A stretch of DNA of 10,747 nt, from assembly GCA_014381035.1 (NCBI GenBank), contig JACMIS010000941.1, forward strand, positions 1-10,747, written 5' to 3'. The position numbers and the translations under genes were made by a program. Below are positions 1 through 7,147 of the stretch, in pieces (positions within the stretch are counted from its first letter, which is position 1; each line of letters starts with the position of its first letter). The notes beneath the pieces were generated by a model. That model had not been told where the DNA came from. It worked only from the letters and a program-made list of their open reading frames with translations, and searched no databases. The stretch is from Armatimonadota bacterium (GTDB lineage: Bacteria; Armatimonadota; Armatimonadia; Armatimonadales; Armatimonadaceae).

Positions 1-66
1 GAAACCCAAGCGGAACGCTTCCACCGGAGGATGGTACATCCCCGAAAAGGAAGTTTCCTACGTTAT

Positions 67-1422
67 CTACCCCTCTAAAAGAAGCGTCTCCGGGTCCTCG
101 ATCAGTTGCTTCACCTTCACCAGGAAGCGAACGGCGGTGCCGCCGTCGACGATGCGGTGGTCATAGGAGAGCGCGATGTACATCATCGGGCGAATCGCCA
201 TCTCGCCGTCCACCACGACCACGCGTTGCTGGATCGTGTGCATGCCGAGGATGCCGACCTGCGGGTAGTTCAGAATCGGGGTAGACATCAGGGAGCCGTA
301 CACGCCGCCGTTGGTGATCGTGAACGATCCCCCGGTCAGGTCGTTGATACCGAGGGTGCCGGCTTTCGCTTTTTCCGCGACTTCCTTGATCTTTTTCTCG
401 ATGCCCGCAAAACCCAGTTTGTCGGCGTCCCGCACCACCGGCACGACCAAACCTTCTTCCACGCCGACCGCGATGCCGATGTCATAGTACTTTTTCAGCA
501 CGATGTCGTCGCCCTGGATTTCGGCGTTCAGGTACGGGAACTGCTTGAGTCCGCCGATCACCGCTTTCGTGAAGAACGACATAAAGCCCAGCCCGATGCC
601 GAACTGCTTCTCGAACGATTCCTTGCGCCGCTTGCGCAGTTCCATCACGGCGGTCATGTCCACTTCGTTGAACGTCGTCAGCATCGCCGTATTCTGCGTC
701 GCCATCATCAGGTTCGCCGCGATAGTCTTGCGGCGGCGGGTCATGCGGATACGCTCTTCGGGGCGACCCGACGCGGACGGTTGCGCCGTCGGCACGGGCT
801 TTGTCGCGGGAGCGGCTACCGGCTTGGCGTCGGTGGTTTCTTGCTGTTTTTGTTCCACGGTGCGCGGCGCGGCTTGCGCCTGTTCGATCCGGTTCGCCAC
901 ATCGTCGCGGGTGATTCGCCCGCCGGTGCCCGTTCCGGTGACGGTGGCGAGGTCCACCTTCGCATCTTGCGCGAGGGTTTTCGCCAGCGGCGTGACGACC
1001 GAATGTGTATCGCTGGAAATCCCGGAAGCCCCCCCCGCCCCCAATACTGGGGGAGCCGGAGTTGAAGAGGTTCGCTCGCCGGATTCCGCTCCGGTTCGCG
1101 GAAACTGCGTTTCCGCTGTTCCCCCAGTATTGGGGGTTAGGGGGCTTCCGGTGGTTCCGTTCGCGGAAGGCGCAATGGTCCCCCCAGCCTCACCGATAAT
1201 CGCCAGAATATCGCCGACGGAGACGGTTTCGCCTTCGTTCTTCAAAATCTCGGTGATAACACCGCTTGCTTCGGCTTGGATCGCCTGGTTTACCTTGTCG
1301 GTTTCCAGTTCCACGATCTCTTCCCCGGCAGACACGCTGTCACCGGCTTTTTTGAGCCAACTGGCGATGGTCGCTTCCACGACCGACTCGCCCATGTTCG
1401 GTACCACGATCTGGGTGGGCAT
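67..1422 (-). CDS. odhB: Dihydrolipoamide succinyltransferase, E2 of 2-oxoglutarate dehydrogenase
   Basis: This is the E2 core of the 2-oxoglutarate dehydrogenase complex. It transfers the succinyl group from E1 to CoA through a swinging lipoyl arm, in the cytoplasm. The 451-residue protein shows, in order, a lipoyl domain (about 1-78, with lipoyl-lysine K43 in ELETDKVNQA), a long Pro/Thr/Gly-rich linker (about 80-140), an E3-binding domain (about 143-178, VTPLAKTLAQ...GTGTGGRITRDDV), a second Ala/Pro/Gln linker, and the catalytic acyltransferase domain (about 225-451). The catalytic motif SYDHRIVDG supplies H422 and D426. TITNGGVYGSLMSTPILN is the variant typical of succinyl- rather than acetyltransferases. 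The start lies 4 bp after the sucA stop, with GGAAG upstream, which implies translational coupling. At 451 residues it is longer than the roughly 400-residue usual size. The extra length is in the first linker, encoded by an inverted repeat (see 1022-1151). The alternative name is sucB. Confidence 0.96.
   Translation of the reverse strand: MPTQIVVPNMGESVVEATIASWLKKAGDSVSAGEEIVELETDKVNQAIQAEASGVITEILKNEGETVSVGDILAIIGEAGGTIAPSANGTTGSPLTPNTGGTAETQFPRTGAESGERTSSTPAPPVLGAGGASGISSDTHSVVTPLAKTLAQDAKVDLATVTGTGTGGRITRDDVANRIEQAQAAPRTVEQKQQETTDAKPVAAPATKPVPTAQPSASGRPEERIRMTRRRKTIAANLMMATQNTAMLTTFNEVDMTAVMELRKRRKESFEKQFGIGLGFMSFFTKAVIGGLKQFPYLNAEIQGDDIVLKKYYDIGIAVGVEEGLVVPVVRDADKLGFAGIEKKIKEVAEKAKAGTLGINDLTGGSFTITNGGVYGSLMSTPILNYPQVGILGMHTIQQRVVVVDGEMAIRPMMYIALSYDHRIVDGGTAVRFLVKVKQLIEDPETLLLEG
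1022..1151. repeat. 130-bp palindromic repeat element inside the odhB linker
   Basis: Two arms in opposite orientation each carry CCGGAAG, a C-run, then CCCCCAATACTGGGGG: 1022-1053 on the plus strand and 1121-1151 on the minus strand. The 16-base core is identical in both, and each core is itself nearly palindromic. The spacer contains more hairpins: GCGGAAAC-TGC-GTTTCCGC at 1098-1116 (perfect 8-3-8) and CCGGA/TCCGG at 1079-1094. The element lies in the odhB reading frame and encodes about residues 91-134, including SPLTPNTGG and TPAPPVLGAGG. It resembles REP/MITE-type interspersed palindromes. That it is repeated elsewhere in the genome is inference. Eight consecutive C at 1029-1036 form a slippage-prone run. 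Confidence 0.8.
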
Positions 1423-1426
1423 GAAC

Positions 1427-4400
1427 TTACGCTTCCGTCCTTTGTTCGGTAGATTCGCTGGTCACTTGCGCAACCGGCTTTTTTGTTTTCGCACTGGTGC
1501 CGTTGGTGTACGCACCGTTCCGGTTTTTATTGTTTGTGTTAACGTCCTCCGACGAGGCGGCTTCCTTAGCGCGGACACCGTCCCCGCCGGTCGGGACGGA
1601 CGGCGGGGACGACACCCCATACGCCTCGGTGACGATACGCGCCTGCTCACGGTCGTGCGACGGCTTCTTGCCTTCGGACGGCGATGCGGCTTCCGGGCGT
1701 CCCGTGTAGGAAAGGTTGACGCCGGACGGCAGGAGTTTCGCAAGGCGCGGGGCGAGGAATGTCCACGCCCCCATATTTTGCGGCTCTTCCTGCACCCAGA
1801 CGACTTCGCGGACGTTCGGGTAGGTAGCCAGTAGCGCGGTCAGTTCATCCGCCGGGAACGGGTACAACTGCTCGACGCGGGCGATGGCGACATTCGCGTG
1901 CTCCGTGTATTCCGGACGCGTTTCGAACTTCGGCGTGTACAGCAGGTCAACATATACCTTGCCGGAGCAGAGCAGGAGCCGCGTCACATCGGCTTTGCGA
2001 TCCGCCGGGCGCGGATCGTCGAGCACGGTTTGGAACGTGCCTTCCGATAGATCACGCAAACTGGAGGCGGCACGGGGATGGCGCAACAGACTCTTCGGCG
2101 TCATCACCACCAGCGGGCGCGGGTTCGAGGTCAGTCGCGCCCCCTGGCGGCGGAGCAGGTGGTAATATTGCGCCGCCGTGGTGCAGTTCGCGACGATCAT
2201 GTTGTCGCCCGCGCAGAGTTGCAGGAACCGCTCGACACGCGCCGAGGAGTGTTCGGGTCCCTGTCCTTCGTAGCCGTGCGGGAGGAGCATCACCATCGAG
2301 GGCGTCTGCTTCCACTTCGCATTGCCCGACGCGATAAACTGGTCCACGATCACCTGCGCCCCGTTCACGAAGTCGCCGAACTGCGCCTCCCAAACGACCA
2401 GCGTTTCCGTCGCATGGATCGAATAGCCGTACTCGAACCCGACCGCCGCCTGCTCGGACAGTGGGCTGTTATGGAGCGCGAACGACGCTTTCGCTTGTGG
2501 CAGGTGCTGAATCGGCGCGTAGTCTTCGCCGGTCTCCGGATCATGGAATACGAGGTGGCGCTGGGTGAACGTCCCGCGCTCCACGTCCTGCCCGGTGAGA
2601 CGTACCGGCGTTCCTTCCGCTAAAAGCGAGGCATAAGCGAGTACTTCGGCGTGCGCCCACAGGATACCGTTCGGCATGTCGAGTGCCGTCCGGCGTCCCT
2701 CGATCATCTGCTTGCCCAGTTTCGACGACGGCGTGAAACCTTCCGGGAACGAGGTGATCGCGACGTTCAGTTCGCGCAGGGTGGCTTCCGAAACCGGGGT
2801 TGTCCCCGCTTCGCTCGCTGGTTCGGACGGAACCAGACCTTTTTCGGGCGACGCCGGCGCGGTTGTCGTGGGGGTAGCGAGCACTTCGTCGCGTGCCGCC
2901 ATTAATTTATCGCGTACCTCTTTCGCAATCGCGTCCGCCTCGGATTTGGTGACGACGCCGTCCTTTTCCAGGATCTTCGCCCAGAGTTCACGCGGGCGTG
3001 GATGGGCATCAATCCGCGCATACAGGCGCGGTTGCGTGAAGCGCGGTTCGTCGGTCTCGTTGTGACCGAGCCGCCGATAACCGACGATGTCGATCAAAAA
3101 ATCCTTGCCGAACTTCTGGTGGTACGCGCACGCCATGCGGGCGACCGCGACGCACGCCGCCGGGTCGTCGCCGTTGACATGCACAATCGGAATCTCGAAC
3201 CCTTTCGCCAGATCCGACGAATATAATGTCGAACGGGCGTCGCCGGGGTTGGTCGTGAATCCGACCTGATTGTTAGCGATGATATGGATGGTGCCGCCGA
3301 CGCTGTACCCTTTTAAGCCGCCCATGTTCAGAGTTTCCGCGACCACGCCCTGCCCGGGGAACGCGGCGTCGCCGTGAATCTGAATCGCGAGTGACGCCTT
3401 GTTATCGCGCTTCGGCTCGCCGCGTTCGGTGCGGGTTTCCTGTGCGGCGCGGGCGCGGCCGACCACGACCGGGTTGACAAACTCCAGGTGCGACGGATTC
3501 GGCGCGAGCGTGATCGGCATCTCGCCGCCACTCTGCCCGGCGTAGGCACGGGTGTATCCTTTGTGATACTTCACGTCGCCGTAGTAGCCGTGCGAACCGG
3601 TGTCGGATACGGCGGGCTTTTCCTCGCCCCCCTGGACACCCGGACCGCCGATCGGGAAATCCGCGAAAATCTGTGCGTAGGGCTTGCCCAAGACATGCGC
3701 TAAAACGTTCAACCGCCCCCGGTGCGCCATGCCCATCACGACTTCGCGCGTGCCGGATTGCGCCGTGCATTGGATGATCGTATCCAGCACCGGCACCATC
3801 GCATCGCATCCCTCGATGGAGAATCGCTTCTCGCCCTGGAACGGTTGCACCGTATGCAGGAACTGCTCGAAGCCATCCACTTCCGAAAGGCGCACCAGCA
3901 GATCGCGCTTTTCCTTCGCGGAAAGCGGCACCAGAAAGCGACCCGATTCCACCGTGTCGCGGAGCCAGTTGCGCTCCTCGGCGATCTGGATATGATCGTC
4001 CTCATACCCAACGGAACCGGAGTAGACGGCGCGTAGTTTTTCCAGTGCCTCGCGCGCGTTTTTAGCGTTCGCGGACAGGGGTCCGCCGATCACGGATGCC
4101 GGGAGGGCTTCCAGATCTTCCGTGGTCAGACCATGGGTGACCAGTTCGAGCGCGGGATCGCCGGGCGGGTTGGTGCCGAGGGGGTCGAGTTGCGCATTGA
4201 GGTGTCCCAGTTCGCGCACCATTCGCCCCAACCGTGCGGCGGCGACGATCTTATTGACATCGAAGGAGGACGTTGTCGTTGTGGCGGATGCCACGGAATC
4301 GGACGAGGGGGAGTAGCCACCTGCCGCGAAAAAAGCGCGGGTTTCGGCATCAACGGATTGTGGGTCGCTCTGATACCGCTCGTACAGTTCCTCTAAAAAA

Positions 4401-4441
4401 CCGGTATTCACGCCATAGACGCTGGTATTCACACTGCTCAT
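1427..4441 (-). CDS. sucA: 2-oxoglutarate dehydrogenase E1 component
   Basis: This thiamine-diphosphate-dependent E1 decarboxylates 2-oxoglutarate and succinylates the E2 lipoyl group, the committed TCA-cycle step. The 1004-residue protein begins with the E1o N-terminal segment that recruits the complex (GFLEELYERYQSDPQSVDAE, 14-33). It continues with GMAHRGRLNVLAHVLGK (237-253), the cofactor region GDAAFPGQG (357-365) with IANNQVGFTT, and GHNETDEPRF (459-468). The transketolase-like pyrimidine domain (about 590-790) has EAQFGDFVNGAQVIVDQF and PHGYEGQGPEHSSARVERF. The C-terminal domain ends near residue 941. Two stretches are unusual: a Pro/Thr/Ala linker (about 521-550) and a polar tail of about 60 residues (942-1004, Ser/Thr/Asn/Lys-rich) absent from well-known homologues such as E. 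coli SucA. Both are encoded over hairpin-forming DNA. The ATG at 4441 has only a weak A-rich upstream signal. It is first in a two-gene operon with odhB. odhA is a synonym. Confidence 0.97.
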   Translation of the reverse strand: MSSVNTSVYGVNTGFLEELYERYQSDPQSVDAETRAFFAAGGYSPSSDSVASATTTTSSFDVNKIVAAARLGRMVRELGHLNAQLDPLGTNPPGDPALELVTHGLTTEDLEALPASVIGGPLSANAKNAREALEKLRAVYSGSVGYEDDHIQIAEERNWLRDTVESGRFLVPLSAKEKRDLLVRLSEVDGFEQFLHTVQPFQGEKRFSIEGCDAMVPVLDTIIQCTAQSGTREVVMGMAHRGRLNVLAHVLGKPYAQIFADFPIGGPGVQGGEEKPAVSDTGSHGYYGDVKYHKGYTRAYAGQSGGEMPITLAPNPSHLEFVNPVVVGRARAAQETRTERGEPKRDNKASLAIQIHGDAAFPGQGVVAETLNMGGLKGYSVGGTIHIIANNQVGFTTNPGDARSTLYSSDLAKGFEIPIVHVNGDDPAACVAVARMACAYHQKFGKDFLIDIVGYRRLGHNETDEPRFTQPRLYARIDAHPRPRELWAKILEKDGVVTKSEADAIAKEVRDKLMAARDEVLATPTTTAPASPEKGLVPSEPASEAGTTPVSEATLRELNVAITSFPEGFTPSSKLGKQMIEGRRTALDMPNGILWAHAEVLAYASLLAEGTPVRLTGQDVERGTFTQRHLVFHDPETGEDYAPIQHLPQAKASFALHNSPLSEQAAVGFEYGYSIHATETLVVWEAQFGDFVNGAQVIVDQFIASGNAKWKQTPSMVMLLPHGYEGQGPEHSSARVERFLQLCAGDNMIVANCTTAAQYYHLLRRQGARLTSNPRPLVVMTPKSLLRHPRAASSLRDLSEGTFQTVLDDPRPADRKADVTRLLLCSGKVYVDLLYTPKFETRPEYTEHANVAIARVEQLYPFPADELTALLATYPNVREVVWVQEEPQNMGAWTFLAPRLAKLLPSGVNLSYTGRPEAASPSEGKKPSHDREQARIVTEAYGVSSPPSVPTGGDGVRAKEAASSEDVNTNNKNRNGAYTNGTSAKTKKPVAQVTSESTEQRTEA
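1579..1611. repeat. GC-rich inverted repeat in the sucA C-terminal tail
   Basis: Perfect 11-bp arms (CGTCCCCGCCG at 1579-1589, CGGCGGGGACG at 1601-1611) flank an 11-base loop. It lies in sucA codons for the extra C-terminal tail, around the SVPTGGDG segment, beyond the last conserved residue of the enzyme. It may be a remnant of the same class of palindromic insertion seen in odhB, but the sequence itself differs. Confidence 0.6.
2795..2836. repeat. Paired hairpins in the sucA interdomain linker
   Basis: Two adjacent inverted repeats occur here: CGGGG-TTGT-CCCCG (2795-2808) and CTGGTTC-GGACG-GAACCAG (2818-2836). Between them is TTCGCTCGC, a nonamer also found in the odhB element at 1071-1079, where it is likewise followed by a hairpin. 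The segment encodes part of the Pro/Ser/Thr/Ala linker around residues 537-549. A shared origin with the odhB element is a guess based on this short match and the similar layout. Confidence 0.5.
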
Positions 4442-4674
4442 AAGTTTCGTTTTTCAAGAATCGGGTCGTTTCGCGCGTTTCCCGCCGACGAAGTGCGGGA
4501 CCGCTCACGACACGACAAAACGCCGACCCGGGTACGTTCCCGCGCCGACGCCGAACGCGATATAAAACCGGAAGCGCGAACGGCGAGACGCGCTTGCTTG
4601 CGTCTGTTTTCGTTTCACTTCAATCCGTATTGTACCGCCGTTTTGCGCGGTTTGCGTTACCGGAAAACAAGAAA
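4442..4674. other. Intergenic region upstream of sucA, promoter not resolved
   Basis: No coding region is convincing here. On the minus strand a TACAAT hexamer (4629-4634) could be a -10 box for the sucA-odhB operon, giving a leader of roughly 180 bases. No good -35 lies 16-18 bp upstream, and no extended -10 TG is present. No ribosome binding site of normal strength precedes the sucA ATG, where the leader ends TTCTTGAAAAACGAAACTT. An AT-rich patch (TTTTATATCG on the minus strand, near 4558-4568) is a second weak candidate. Confidence 0.3.
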
Positions 4675-4704
4675 CGCCCCGACCTTTTTCCGAAGGTCGG
4701 GGCG
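4675..4704 (-). terminator. Rho-independent terminator after the lipoprotein gene, possibly bidirectional
   Basis: The stem has perfect 10-bp arms (CGCCCCGACC at 4675-4684 and GGTCGGGGCG at 4695-4704). It can extend by two A-T pairs into the 10-base loop. It starts 20 bases after the stop codon at 4725. For minus-strand transcripts the hairpin is followed by TTTCTTGTTTT. In the plus direction it is followed by ATTTTTT, a stronger U-tract, so it can probably stop transcription both ways. It separates the glycosidase-LacI-pilin-lipoprotein operon from the sucA promoter region. Confidence 0.85.
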
Positions 4705-4724
4705 ATTTTTTCTGGAAGTGTTGC

Positions 4725-4973
4725 TTACGGCTTGGCGGCACTTTCCGCTTGCGCCTTATATTGCGCTTTCATGCTTTCCGGCATTTTTGCCTCCGCATCA
4801 ATGCGCGCCTTCATCTTCGCGACCGGTTTGGGGCTGGGCGCGTCGTATCCTTTCGGCGGGCTTTGCGAATCGTTGTTGGCACAACCGGCAGAAATCACGG
4901 CGATCAGCATCGGAATCGCGGTCCCCATCACACCGGGTCTGCTTCTCTTGTCTTTCGATAGAAAAAATACCAT
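4725..4973 (-). CDS. Small putative lipoprotein downstream of pseudopilin
   Basis: This is an 82-residue protein with no recognised enzymatic domain. The N-terminus has a basic stretch (SKDKRSRP, 6-13), a hydrophobic segment (GTAIPMLIAVISAG) and then C32, consistent with a type II signal peptide. The lipobox SAGC has Ser rather than Leu/Val/Ile at -3, so lipidation is likely but not certain. The mature part is short and charged, with Pro/Lys/Ala-rich repeats (PKPVAKMKARIDAEAKMPES...), and probably partly helical. The start at 4973 was chosen because an excellent Shine-Dalgarno (AAGGGG, 4980-4985) sits 6 bases upstream. A longer in-frame ATG at 5120 would overlap the pilin gene heavily. It lies 10 bp after the pilin gene and is last in the operon. 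It may be a partner of the pilin or an anchored accessory protein; that is inference. Confidence 0.75.
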   Translation of the reverse strand: MVFFLSKDKRSRPGVMGTAIPMLIAVISAGCANNDSQSPPKGYDAPSPKPVAKMKARIDAEAKMPESMKAQYKAQAESAAKP

Positions 4974-4979
4974 CGGTTT

Positions 4980-4985
4980 CCCCTT
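4980..4985 (-). promoter_or_regulatory. Shine-Dalgarno that sets the lipoprotein start
   Basis: AAGGGG lies 6 bases before the ATG at 4973. Its two A bases belong to the TAA stop codon of the pilin gene (4984-4986), so termination and re-initiation are physically linked. Confidence 0.8.
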
Positions 4986-5901
4986 AATTGGTTTGTAGCG
5001 GGTCCATTGCGACGGTTCCCACCGGCGAACTCCATTTCGATCCGGTCCCCCCCCACCAGATGTTCGGACCCGCGTAGTCGCCGTCGACATCAATGCAGGT
5101 CGGCCGGAATCCGTTCTCATCCCAGCACGGCTGACCGAACGCCATCTCGTTTTTCGCCTGAACGCCGTAGAAATCGCCCCATTTCAACTGGCTGACCCGC
5201 GACGATTTGGCGTGCCCGTCGGCGTAGACGGAGTTGATGAACACGTTGTGCTTGCCGCGCTGTGTCTGGAAGCGACCGTCGGTGTTATTTCCCCCCCAAT
5301 ATGCCGGGTAACTGGTCAACTGGAAATAGGCGTCCAGCCAGGGACCGCCGGAGCCTTTTTCCGTGACGGCAATCGTCTGTGACGGATATTTGAGATCCCC
5401 TAGCGCGTGGGCGTTCGTGTCCACGCTAAAGACACCCAGATAGTTGTATCCGTAGGACTGGTTGTGGTCACCGGTCGCCCCGGTGATTGGGTTCGTTGCG
5501 TTCAGCGGATCCGGCGAGCCGACTCCTTTTGTCGGGCAGATAAAAATCTGCCGACTTTTCGTGTAGGTTTCCAGCAAGGGAGCAGGCGTGTCCACCCAGT
5601 TGTCGCCGGTCAAATAGGATCGGTTCGGCAGGATCTCGTCGTAGTCTTGCACGTATTGCAGGGTCGCCAGACCGATCTGCTTCAAATTGGAAAGGCACGA
5701 GGCTTGCCGCGCTTTCTCGCGCGCCTGTGCGAACACGGGAAAAAGTATCGCGGCGAGGATCGCGATTATGGCGATGACGACGAGCAGCTCGATCAAGGTA
5801 AACGCGCTTGCGAGACGTGCTCGAAGCATGTTCGCGCCGTGGGCGCGTTTCACAGGCGCACAGGCTCGTGGGTTGCTTCGTAGGTGCGATTGTACTGACA
5901 T
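4984..5901 (-). CDS. DUF1559-family prepilin-type pseudopilin
   Basis: This 305-residue exported protein has a type IV/type II class III signal. The leader is long and basic (1-33, several Arg/Lys). It is followed by cleavage before F34 and the hydrophobic helix [18 protein letters not shown], with the +5 glutamate at E38. The -1 residue is Ala (A33) where Gly is usual. Next comes [20 protein letters not shown], then a globular region with [18 protein letters not shown] and the late [13 protein letters not shown] motif (about 221-233) typical of DUF1559 proteins. C-terminal aromatic and acidic stretches ([10 protein letters not shown]) could bind metal or ligand. It is probably cleaved by a prepilin peptidase and assembled in, or held at, the envelope; no molecular function is established. 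The start at 5901 is supported by AGGA (5909-5912), 7 bases upstream. An internal ATG at 5829 lacks one. It follows lacI by 64 bp. Confidence 0.92.
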   Translation of the reverse strand: MSVQSHLRSNPRACAPVKRAHGANMLRARLASAFTLIELLVVIAIIAILAAILFPVFAQAREKARQASCLSNLKQIGLATLQYVQDYDEILPNRSYLTGDNWVDTPAPLLETYTKSRQIFICPTKGVGSPDPLNATNPITGATGDHNQSYGYNYLGVFSVDTNAHALGDLKYPSQTIAVTEKGSGGPWLDAYFQLTSYPAYWGGNNTDGRFQTQRGKHNVFINSVYADGHAKSSRVSQLKWGDFYGVQAKNEMAFGQPCWDENGFRPTCIDVDGDYAGPNIWWGGTGSKWSSPVGTVAMDPLQTN

Positions 5902-5965
5902 GGTTGTTTCCTATCCCTTCATTGGAACCGCGTGAAGCGGTATAGAGTGTTTCCGTATGGATTTG

Positions 5966-7144
5966 CTATGGTTGCCAAATCGTCGAGTCGCGGGCGATCA
6001 CACGCGAGCGTAAACGCGTTTGCGGATTCATGCGGTCTCCCGCCATCAAACGTACCAGGATGCGTCCCGCTTCCTCGCCCATTTCCCGGAGCGGGGGATG
6101 GAGGCTGGTCAAGCCCTGCGAGCGGGCATCCGTCGTGTCATCGAAGCCGACGATCAGGAAGTCGCGCTGAACGATCAATCCTTCTTTCGCGGCGGCGGCG
6201 ATGCAATCGAACGCCACTTTGTCGGATGCCGCGATTACCGAGAGCGGTACCGACCGGGATTCCGGCATCCGATACGCGGGTAGTAACTGTTCCCGAACGA
6301 ACCGCGTCGCCGCTGCGGACGAACGGTTGTCCCATGCGTCCGGCGATGCGTAAGCGCAGTGATCGTCTATATCCATTTTGTCCCAGGCGACGACCACATC
6401 CGCCCCCAACCCGGCGATCTCCGCCCCGGCACACGCCCCCGCGATACGCGCCTTCGCCCATTCCTTGTTGAACGGCGAGTAGAAGTGCAGACGCCTGTCT
6501 CCCCCGCGCTCCAGTAAATGTAGCGCGGCGAGGGTGCCGGAGGCGAATTGATCATTGATGATGTTCGGCACCGGCACCGGCAACTCGCGGTTGGTGATGC
6601 AAACGACCGGGATCCGTTTGTGCAAGAACGCGGGCAATGTTTCGCTGATCTGAGCGGTCCCGATGGCGTCGTGAATATCCACGATCACCAGGGCTTGTAT
6701 AGCATCACTTTCCAGCAACTCGTTTGCCTGATCTGCGAGAACAGGCGGCGCATCATCCCCCTGATACAGGTTGAAAAAGCGTGACACGATTCCGTTATCC
6801 GCGAGAACACTTTCCAAGGCGTTCAGCGTCAGGCGGTGCCAGAAGTCATCCTGATGCCCCAGATAACAGGAGATGCCGACAACTCCTGCCGCCGTCGGTC
6901 TGCCCGCGTCCGGGGCATAGAGCGGCGACTGCCCCCGCTCGGTGCGGCGCCGCCCCATATACGAAGGTCCTTCGGGCACTTCCCGTTTTGGCAAAATATA
7001 CCCGAGCTCGCGGGCAGCCTCACGCACCTTGAGTTGCGTGGCGATGCTAACGCCGATGCTGTTTTTTTTGCCGGAAAGCACCGTCGAGGCGACTCCCGCG
7101 GAAACCCCCACGCGCTGTGCGACATCTCGTAAAGTAACGCCCAT
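5966..7144 (-). CDS. LacI-family transcriptional regulator
   Basis: This 392-residue DNA-binding regulator has an N-terminal LacI helix-turn-helix (residues 3-50, TLRDVAQRVGVSAGVASTVL...REAARELGY). A periplasmic-binding-protein-like effector domain starts near residue 86 (GVVGISCYLGHQDDF) and has late signatures ASDKVAFDCIAAAAKEGL and FLIVGFDDT. It ends with ARDST, a common LacI C-terminus. Effectors of this family are usually sugars; the ligand cannot be read from sequence. The linker between the HTH and effector domain (about 51-85, rich in Arg/Gly/Pro) is longer than usual and lacks the PNALARSLR-like hinge helix. The ATG at 7144 is 3 bp after the glycosidase stop and has AAGGAA (7153-7158) 8 bases upstream, so it is translationally coupled to that gene. 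Candidate operators are at 9902-9921 and 9786-9804. Confidence 0.95.
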   Translation of the reverse strand: MGVTLRDVAQRVGVSAGVASTVLSGKKNSIGVSIATQLKVREAARELGYILPKREVPEGPSYMGRRRTERGQSPLYAPDAGRPTAAGVVGISCYLGHQDDFWHRLTLNALESVLADNGIVSRFFNLYQGDDAPPVLADQANELLESDAIQALVIVDIHDAIGTAQISETLPAFLHKRIPVVCITNRELPVPVPNIINDQFASGTLAALHLLERGGDRRLHFYSPFNKEWAKARIAGACAGAEIAGLGADVVVAWDKMDIDDHCAYASPDAWDNRSSAAATRFVREQLLPAYRMPESRSVPLSVIAASDKVAFDCIAAAAKEGLIVQRDFLIVGFDDTTDARSQGLTSLHPPLREMGEEAGRILVRLMAGDRMNPQTRLRSRVIARDSTIWQP

Positions 7145-7147
7145 TCC

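Noticed and set aside
1..66. Possible terminator or end of a neighbouring gene downstream of odhB
   Set aside because: Only short inverted repeats are visible (AAGCG-GAA-CGCTT at 8-20; GGAAGTTTCC near 50-59) with no U-tract of useful length, and no reading frame there has a recognisable product.
106..1065. Plus-strand 319-codon frame opposite odhB
   Set aside because: Composition is His/Arg/Asp-biased, typical of the antisense of a GC-rich gene, and it has no family resemblance.
1022..1151. CRISPR-like reading of the C/G-rich repeats
   Set aside because: There are only two copies, in inverted orientation, inside a coding sequence; no direct-repeat and spacer periodicity.
503..1834. Long plus-strand open frame opposite odhB and the end of sucA
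   Set aside because: It is antisense to two unmistakable enzyme genes, spans their junction and has no recognisable domain. Such shadow frames are expected in high-GC coding DNA.
4974..5120. Upstream extension of the lipoprotein gene to an ATG at 5120
   Set aside because: It would overlap the pilin gene by over 130 bp and bury the signal peptide; the strong Shine-Dalgarno fits the ATG at 4973.
5927..5941. ACCGC-GTGAA-GCGGT inverted repeat between lacI and the pilin gene
   Set aside because: Five-bp arms are common by chance at this GC content, and no U-tract or promoter boxes accompany it.
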